Positions 59,656 through 64,000 of a DNA stretch of 64,000 nucleotides are shown here, piece by piece (within the stretch, counting starts at the first letter, position 1; each line of letters begins with the position of its first letter). This DNA is from an uncultured Alphaproteobacteria bacterium (GTDB taxonomy: Bacteria; Pseudomonadota; Alphaproteobacteria; Rhizobiales; Ancalomicrobiaceae). The notes beneath the pieces are model-generated. The model was not told the DNA's origin. It did no database searches and worked only from the letters and a program-made list of their open reading frames with translations. The DNA is taken from assembly GCA_937892955.1 (NCBI GenBank), contig CALBKH010000044.1:18096-82095 (forward strand). Direction: 5' to 3'. The position numbers and the translations under genes are program-made.

Positions 59656-60336
59656 TTGAGCGAGCCGCAGTCCGAAGCGAACCCCGCAGTCACCACCCCG
59701 AAATCCTCGAGCGCGGTGAAACTCGGCGGCCTCGCGCTCCTCGCCGGCCTCCTCGGTCTCGCCGCGGTATACGGGATCGGAGGGCTCGGGCGCAACGCGG
59801 CCGACGCGGGAAAATGCGCCGCCACCCTCGCCGACGCCGCCCGCCTGAAGCCTTTCTCCAAAGGCGACGTCGCCGCCTTCACCCCCGCCGACACCCGCCG
59901 CGACCTCTCCGCCCTCGCCTTCGGCGCCGGCGGCCCCGAGCCGACCACCCTCGCCGCCTGGAAAGGTCGCGTCGTCCTCCTCAATCTCTGGGCCACCTGG
60001 TGCGTGCCCTGCCGCAAGGAGATGCCGGCGCTCGACCGCCTCCAGGGCAAACTCGGCTCGCCCGATTTCGAGGTGGTGGCGATCAACCTCGACACCCGCG
60101 AACCGGATCGGGCGAAGAAGTTCCTCGCCGACATCGGCGTGAAGAATCTCTCCTGGTACGCCGACCCCTCGCTCGCCTCGATGAAGGCGTTGCAGAAGCT
60201 CGGCCTCGTCACCGGCCTGCCCACCACCATCCTCGTCGACCGGCAAGGCTGCGAGCTCGGCGTTCTCGCCGGCCCGGCCGAATGGGATCGCGCCGATGCC
60301 GAAGCCCTGATCGACGGCGCGCTGAAGTCTCGCTGA
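59656..60336 (+). CDS. tlpA: TlpA-family thiol:disulfide oxidoreductase
   Basis: A membrane-anchored periplasmic thioredoxin that reduces copper-chaperone or cytochrome c apoproteins. The protein (226 aa) has an N-terminal helix (about 26-44, VKLGGLALLAGLLGLAAVYGI) and a thioredoxin domain with active site WATWCVPCRKEMP (Cys pair CVPC, about 121-124) and a cis-proline (GLPTTILVD). The TTG at 59656 is chosen because GGAGAG lies 7 bases upstream; an upstream ATG at 59605 would overlap the divergent argH start. The CVPC site rather than CPYC marks it as TlpA. Confidence 0.9.
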   Translation: MSEPQSEANPAVTTPKSSSAVKLGGLALLAGLLGLAAVYGIGGLGRNAADAGKCAATLADAARLKPFSKGDVAAFTPADTRRDLSALAFGAGGPEPTTLAAWKGRVVLLNLWATWCVPCRKEMPALDRLQGKLGSPDFEVVAINLDTREPDRAKKFLADIGVKNLSWYADPSLASMKALQKLGLVTGLPTTILVDRQGCELGVLAGPAEWDRADAEALIDGALKSR

Positions 60337-60357
60337 GATCTCGCGGATTCCAGCCGT

Positions 60358-60512
60358 CACATGTGACTCGGATACACACGGACGGACCCGTGTCGTCGCG
60401 TCGACGAAGATTCGGGCCGCATCGACATGCGACTCGACCGCATATGACGTTGCCGAGAAAATGACCCGAGGACGACTCTCGATCACGTCGCGATGTAACT
60501 CGAATACATGCG
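60358..60512. repeat. three short degenerate repeats in the tlpA/yjfB-like gap
   Basis: ATGTGACTCGGATACAC (60361-60377), ATGCGACTCGACCGCAT (60427-60443) and ATGTAACTCGAATACAT (60493-60509) share the pattern ATGyrACTCGrnnnCAy, spaced 66 bases apart each time. The regular spacing is notable. They may be binding sites for one protein; no gene is seen in this part. Confidence 0.55.
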
Positions 60513-60617
60513 AGCCCGCGAAGACGTCGCGCCGCTCGAAGCGAGGAGCGAAATCGGCGCCGGGGGTTCGCGACGATGGGCGACGCCTGCCGGGACGATC
60601 CGAACAGGCCGGACGTT

Positions 60618-60821
60618 TCAGACGGTGATGTCGAGATTGCCGCCCATGCCGGGGCCGAGCGAGGCCTGGATGCGCGCCATGTTCTGGTTCGCCGAATCGA
60701 TCAGATCGACGACGCTCGCCGCCGCTTCGGCGTTCTTGCGCATGAGCTTGATGGCGACGAGATCCGCCTGCGCCGCAGCGCCGTTCATCACCAGGGAGGT
60801 GGCGATCGAGGTCGGATCCAT
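60618..60821 (-). CDS. YjfB-like putative motility protein, 67 aa
   Basis: The sequence MDPTSIATSLVMNGAAAQADLVAIKLMRKNAEAA with a short glycine-rich end fits the YjfB family, a small helical protein sometimes linked to flagellar genes. The ATG at 60821 has GAGG 6 bases upstream. There are no flagellar genes in the window, so its role here is open. The protein ends LGPGMGGNLDITV. Confidence 0.75.
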   Translation of the reverse strand: MDPTSIATSLVMNGAAAQADLVAIKLMRKNAEAAASVVDLIDSANQNMARIQASLGPGMGGNLDITV

Positions 60822-61007
60822 GGGCATCCTCTTCGTCTCCCGGGAACGTGGGAGGAGGGAGGGAGGCGGGGCCACGCTGAACTTTCGATCCCCGCGGCCG
60901 AAACCATGACAGCGTGCGGTAAACGAAGTGTTTCCACCGCGGCCTGCGATCTCACATCGCGAAAATTTCGGAGCCACCCGTCTCCGCGCCCATCACCCCG
61001 GCGACGC

Positions 61008-61469
61008 TCAACGCACTCCGAACCGGCGGTAGGTGTCGAAGACCAGCGCCGTCTCGGCCTCGCTGGCGAGCTTGCCGGCGATCGCCCGATACTCCTGCGT
61101 CTCGCCGCCGTAGCCCCAGGCATCGGCGCGCACCTCCTCGACGATCACATAGCTCTCCGGCCGCGACGGCCCGAGGATACGACCGAGATCGGCGTGGACG
61201 GCGGCGAGGAAAGCCGCCTTCTCCGCCTTGGTGTTGGTGCCCTCGGTCACCCGCACCACGACGTGATGGCTCGCCTGGCCGAGATCGGCGAGCGACCGGC
61301 CGCCGACGAACCAGTCTTCGGGAGGAACCTCCGTCACCGTGACGGCGGTGAGCGGCCCCTGCTTGCCGAGATGGCGCTCGGTGAGGCCGGTGAGGAGGCG
61401 CGCCACCTCGCCCTTGCGGGTCGGGTCGGAGGCGAGCGGCGTCGAATAGGCGATGGTCAGGCTCGGCAT
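61008..61469 (-). CDS. tautomerase-superfamily protein (4-oxalocrotonate tautomerase-like, double-domain)
   Basis: The protein (153 aa) starts MPSLTIAYS, leaving Pro as the first residue after Met removal, which is the catalytic base of the family. Two beta-alpha-beta-like units are visible (residues 1-75 and about 76-150), as in bimodular tautomerases. It diverges from the LysR gene at 61584, which probably controls it. The substrate is unknown. The start follows CGGAG. Confidence 0.85.
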   Translation of the reverse strand: MPSLTIAYSTPLASDPTRKGEVARLLTGLTERHLGKQGPLTAVTVTEVPPEDWFVGGRSLADLGQASHHVVVRVTEGTNTKAEKAAFLAAVHADLGRILGPSRPESYVIVEEVRADAWGYGGETQEYRAIAGKLASEAETALVFDTYRRFGVR

Positions 61470-61560
61470 GGCGGATCTCCGAAGTTCGACCGCCTCGCGG
61501 TCGTCGACGAGACCATGCCATCCCCTCTTGCATGATCGAAGCGAATAGATACCATATCAG

Positions 61561-61579
61561 TCATTCTCATATGGAATGA
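61561..61579. promoter_or_regulatory. operator-like palindrome between the tautomerase and LysR genes
   Basis: TCATTC (61561-61566) and GAATGA (61574-61579) flank a 7-base core TCATATG, 4 bases before the LysR ATG. ATACCATAT (61550-61558) lies next to it, sharing CATAT with the core. LysR-type regulators bind such sites to repress themselves and activate the divergent gene. This is inferred. Confidence 0.55.
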
Positions 61580-61583
61580 TTCC

Positions 61584-62477
61584 ATGGCCGATCTCGACAT
61601 CGATCTCCTGCGCACCTTCGTCGCGCTCGCCGAGACCGAGAGTTTCACCGCCGCCGGTGCCCGGCTCGGCGCCACCCAGTCGGCGATCTCCGTACGCCTG
61701 AAGAAGCTCGAGGACCGCCTCGGCCGACGCCTCTTCGACCGCACCCCGCGCTCGGTGATGCCGACGCATTTCGGCGAAGGCTTCCTCACCGAGGCGCGGC
61801 GTCTGCTCGCCGTCCACGACGACGTCTTCGCCCGAGCCACCGCCGCGGCGCCCACGCGGCGTCTCTCCCTCGGCGTCAGCGAACACGCCACCGGCGGCCA
61901 CCTTCCGCGGGTGATGCGGGCGTTGCGCGATCTGATGCCCGGCCTGTCGGTCTCGGTGACCCTCGGCCTCTCCGAGGACCTCGTCGCAGACTGGGAGGCC
62001 GGCCGCCACGATGCCGTCGTCGTCCGCCACATCGGTCGGCCCGGCGTCCCCAAGATCACCGGCCGGCGCCTCTTTTCCGACGATCTCGTCTGGGCCGCCG
62101 CACCGGATCTGCTGCGCCGCCCCGGCGAACCGATCCCGCTCGCCGTCATCGCCCGGCCCTGCAGGATCCATGAACTGGCGATCGACTCGATGGAGAAAGC
62201 CGGCCTACCCTGGGTCATGGCCTTCGTCAGCCGCGACCTCCTCGCCATCCAGGCGGCGGTGGAAGCGGGGCTCGGCATCGGCTGCGTCGGCCGTTCGGCG
62301 GTACCGCCCGGCGCGATCGTCCTCGGCACCGAGGACGGCTTTCCGGCGCTGCCCGAGAGCGAGATCGTCTTCCACGCCGACGCCCGTGACCGTACCCTCG
62401 CCCCGGCGCTCGATCGCATCGCCGACGCTTTCCGCGCCGTTCCCGCGCCCCCCTTGCCGCGTCGCCGTGCCTCGTGA
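61584..62477 (+). CDS. LysR-family transcriptional regulator
   Basis: The protein (297 aa) has the N-terminal HTH (LDIDLLRTFVALAETESFTAAGARLGATQSAISVRLKKLEDRLG) and a periplasmic-binding-type effector domain (about 90-290). It diverges from the tautomerase gene, so it probably controls it and itself. The effector is not predicted. The start codon lies within reach of the palindrome just upstream. Confidence 0.94.
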   Translation: MADLDIDLLRTFVALAETESFTAAGARLGATQSAISVRLKKLEDRLGRRLFDRTPRSVMPTHFGEGFLTEARRLLAVHDDVFARATAAAPTRRLSLGVSEHATGGHLPRVMRALRDLMPGLSVSVTLGLSEDLVADWEAGRHDAVVVRHIGRPGVPKITGRRLFSDDLVWAAAPDLLRRPGEPIPLAVIARPCRIHELAIDSMEKAGLPWVMAFVSRDLLAIQAAVEAGLGIGCVGRSAVPPGAIVLGTEDGFPALPESEIVFHADARDRTLAPALDRIADAFRAVPAPPLPRRRAS

Positions 62478-62509
62478 GGGGCTCGGTCGCGGACGGCCGG
62501 GCGCAGCCG

Positions 62510-63145
62510 TCAGCCGGAAAGGCCGCCGCGCGCCTCGATGAACCGGGCGATCTCGGCCAGCCCTTCGCCGGTCTTCATGTTGGCGAAGACGAAGGGCCGC
62601 TGCCCCCGCATCCGCTTCGCGTCGCGCTCCATCACCGACAGGTCGGCCCCGACCATCGGCGCGAGGTCGATCTTGTTGATCACCAGGAGATCCGAACGGG
62701 TGATGCCCGGCCCGCCCTTCGACGGGATCTTCTCCCCCGCCGCCACGTCGATGACGTAGATCGTCAGATCGGCGAGCTCGGGCGAGAAGGTGGCGGCGAG
62801 ATTGTCGCCGCCCGATTCGATCAGGATCAGGTCGAGCCCGGGAAACTTCGCCCGCATCTCGGCGACCGCCGCGAGATTGATCGAAGCGTCCTCGCGGATC
62901 GCCGTGTGCGGGCAGCCGCCGGTCTCCACCCCCATGATCCGATCGGCGTCGAGCGCCCCCGAGCGCACCAGATAATCGGCATCCCAGCGGGTGTAGATGT
63001 CGTTGGTGATCGCCGCGAGGTCGTAGGCGGCGCGCAGCTCTTTGCACAGCGCGTCCATCAGCGCCGTCTTGCCCGAGCCGACCGGACCGCCGACGCCGAC
63101 GCGCAGGGGGCCGTGGGGGGACTTCGATGCCGGGGACGCGGTCAT
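62510..63145 (-). CDS. ureG: urease accessory protein UreG
   Basis: UreG is the GTPase that helps insert nickel into urease. The protein (211 aa) has GVGGPVGSGKTALMDALC (P-loop, about 17-34), VETGGCPHTAIREDAS (metal-binding CPH), LILIESGGDNLAATFSPELAD, and LLVINKIDLAP (nucleotide specificity). The ATG overlaps the ureF stop (ATGA). It is the last urease accessory gene visible; ureD would be expected nearby in other genomes. Confidence 0.97.
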   Translation of the reverse strand: MTASPASKSPHGPLRVGVGGPVGSGKTALMDALCKELRAAYDLAAITNDIYTRWDADYLVRSGALDADRIMGVETGGCPHTAIREDASINLAAVAEMRAKFPGLDLILIESGGDNLAATFSPELADLTIYVIDVAAGEKIPSKGGPGITRSDLLVINKIDLAPMVGADLSVMERDAKRMRGQRPFVFANMKTGEGLAEIARFIEARGGLSG

Positions 63146-63855
63146 GAGCGAAAGAGCCTCGTGTACTGGGTTTCGTGTTTCATCGACGCGATGTCGGCGA
63201 GGATCGCCGCCCCGCCGACGTCGTCGAGCCTAGCCGCCTCGGCCTGCGACGCGATACGTCGAACGACGGGGGCGAGCCGCCTCAGCACCCTGAGCCCGTC
63301 CGACTGGCCGAGCGGCACGGCGCGCACCCCGGCCGAGATGACGTTGGCGGCGAAGGCCTGGAGGTAGCTCGGGATCGTCGCCTCGACCGCGATACCCGCG
63401 ACCGCCGCCGCGACGCCCACCGCCACCGCATGGGTCCACGGCGAGCCCGCATGGACCGGTGCGGGAAACCGCTCGGTGAGCGCTTCGGCGAGCGCGGCGA
63501 AGCGCCCGTCGTCCCAGGTGTCGGCGATCGCCCGCACGAAGGCGGCGCCCTGCGCCGTCGCCTCCAGCCGCCGCTCCTTCGACGGCTGGAACGCCGCCGC
63601 CAGCTCGACGATTTCGGCGAGCCCGGCGAGATCGCCGGCCGAAGCGGCCGCATGGGCCCGGGCGAGAAAGATCGCGTCCGACCGCCCCGCCCCGTGGACG
63701 AGCACATCGCCCAGCCAGGCCTCGAGACTCGCGGCCGAGGTCACGTCGCCCGCTTCGATCGCCCATTCGAGCCCATGGGAATAGGTGAAGCCGCCGACCG
63801 GGAAAGCCGGGGAGAGCCAGACCTGGAGCGTCAGGAGATCGTCGACGGCGCTCAT
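63142..63855 (-). CDS. ureF: urease accessory protein UreF
   Basis: UreF is the accessory protein that acts with UreG and UreD on urease maturation. The protein (237 aa) has LLTLQVWLSPAFPVGGFTYSHGLEWAIEAG near the start, ATIPSYLQAFAANVISAGVRAVPLGQSDGLRVLRRL near the end, and a long alpha-helical body, as in the family. The start at 63855 has GAGGGGG upstream. ureE and the structural genes are probably beyond the right edge. Confidence 0.95.
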   Translation of the reverse strand: MSAVDDLLTLQVWLSPAFPVGGFTYSHGLEWAIEAGDVTSAASLEAWLGDVLVHGAGRSDAIFLARAHAAASAGDLAGLAEIVELAAAFQPSKERRLEATAQGAAFVRAIADTWDDGRFAALAEALTERFPAPVHAGSPWTHAVAVGVAAAVAGIAVEATIPSYLQAFAANVISAGVRAVPLGQSDGLRVLRRLAPVVRRIASQAEAARLDDVGGAAILADIASMKHETQYTRLFRS

Positions 63856-63942
63856 CCCGCCCCCTCTTCGGGTCGAAGGACCGGGCAGCGCGTGACCACC
63901 CGGTGGCCGAACCACGCCCCTCCGCGGCCGTACCCACGCACC

Positions 63943-63980
63943 CCGTCATCCCCGGCGAGCGAAGCGAGGGAAGGGGAACC
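63943..63980. repeat. second copy of the palindromic repeat left arm, at the right edge
   Basis: CCGTCATCCCCGG continues with GAGCGAAGCGAGGGAAGGGGAACC, matching the left arm of the repeat at 23968-24079. The right arm is beyond the window. It lies upstream of ureF (minus strand), between urease genes. Confidence 0.75.
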
Positions 63981-64000
63981 AGAAGGGCCTCTCCCTCCAC

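Noticed and set aside
1..64000. CRISPR arrays, rRNA genes and insertion sequences
   Set aside because: No regularly spaced identical repeats, rRNA-like sequence or transposase was seen.

Overview
The window looks like the chromosome of a high-GC alphaproteobacterium, most likely of the order Hyphomicrobiales (Rhizobiales). The reasons are two key genes of the ethylmalonyl-CoA pathway (ccrA and meaA), a CpdR-like receiver, the conserved block DUF2125 / chaC / plsC / ydcF / ftsX / ftsE / zinc-ribbon protein / hpt, the order tlpA / argH / lptM-like / TIGR02302, and urease accessory genes. The family cannot be fixed from this window alone.

Region 1 (1-5965) is the right end of an integrated element. 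A tyrosine integrase lies beside tRNA-Leu(CAA) and is followed on the minus strand by an ATGA-overlapping ORFan, an AlpA/excisionase-like HTH protein, two tightly overlapping ORFans and a large primase-polymerase gene that runs off the left edge. Host genes begin at the tRNA.

Region 2 (6.3-16.2 kb) is ordinary housekeeping and envelope content: a VTT membrane protein, DsbB, an HNH nuclease, AlkA-type glycosylase, GluQ-RS, a receiver-only regulator, an L,D-transpeptidase, a Wzx-type flippase with a CelD-like acetyltransferase, and an acyl-CoA synthetase.

Region 3 (16.3-20.5 kb) is a compact minus-strand regulatory module: ECF sigma factor, anti-sigma factor, exported subtilisin-like protease, and two tandemly duplicated small secreted proteins. 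The sigma gene and both small genes share the same promoter-like motif (TTGAACC, 15 bases, GCGACAGACGG), so they probably form one autoregulated regulon. This is the clearest uncharacterised system in the window.

Region 4 (20.8-25.7 kb) is a plus-strand operon of an alkyl-DHAP-synthase-like FAD oxidase, a GlpD-type dehydrogenase and an FGGY sugar kinase. A palindromic repeat sits inside it and encodes the GlpD tail. Region 5 (25.7-33.2 kb) is a trehalose and stress cluster: a membrane-anchored OtsA, a GH15 hydrolase, OtsB, small proteins, an IalB-like protein, and a second OtsB-like protein that has lost the catalytic aspartates. Next to it (33.5-36.3 kb) is a histidine kinase / NtrC-like regulator pair in which the AAA+ domain is degenerate.

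Region 6 (36.4-45.1 kb) carries tRNA-Val(CAC), a CAP-domain lipoprotein, an MscS-type channel, a YihY protein, and the divergent ccrA and meaA genes. Region 7 (45.2-60.8 kb) has a MerR regulator with an upstream palindrome, pirin, DUF2125, ChaC, PlsC, YdcF, FtsX/FtsE, a zinc-ribbon protein, Hpt, a CpdR-like receiver, a TIGR02302 protein, an LptM-like lipoprotein, ArgH, TlpA and a YjfB-like protein. lysA, usually beside argH, is absent there. The right end (61-64 kb) has a tautomerase/LysR divergent pair and the urease accessory genes ureG and ureF, with part of another palindromic repeat at the edge.
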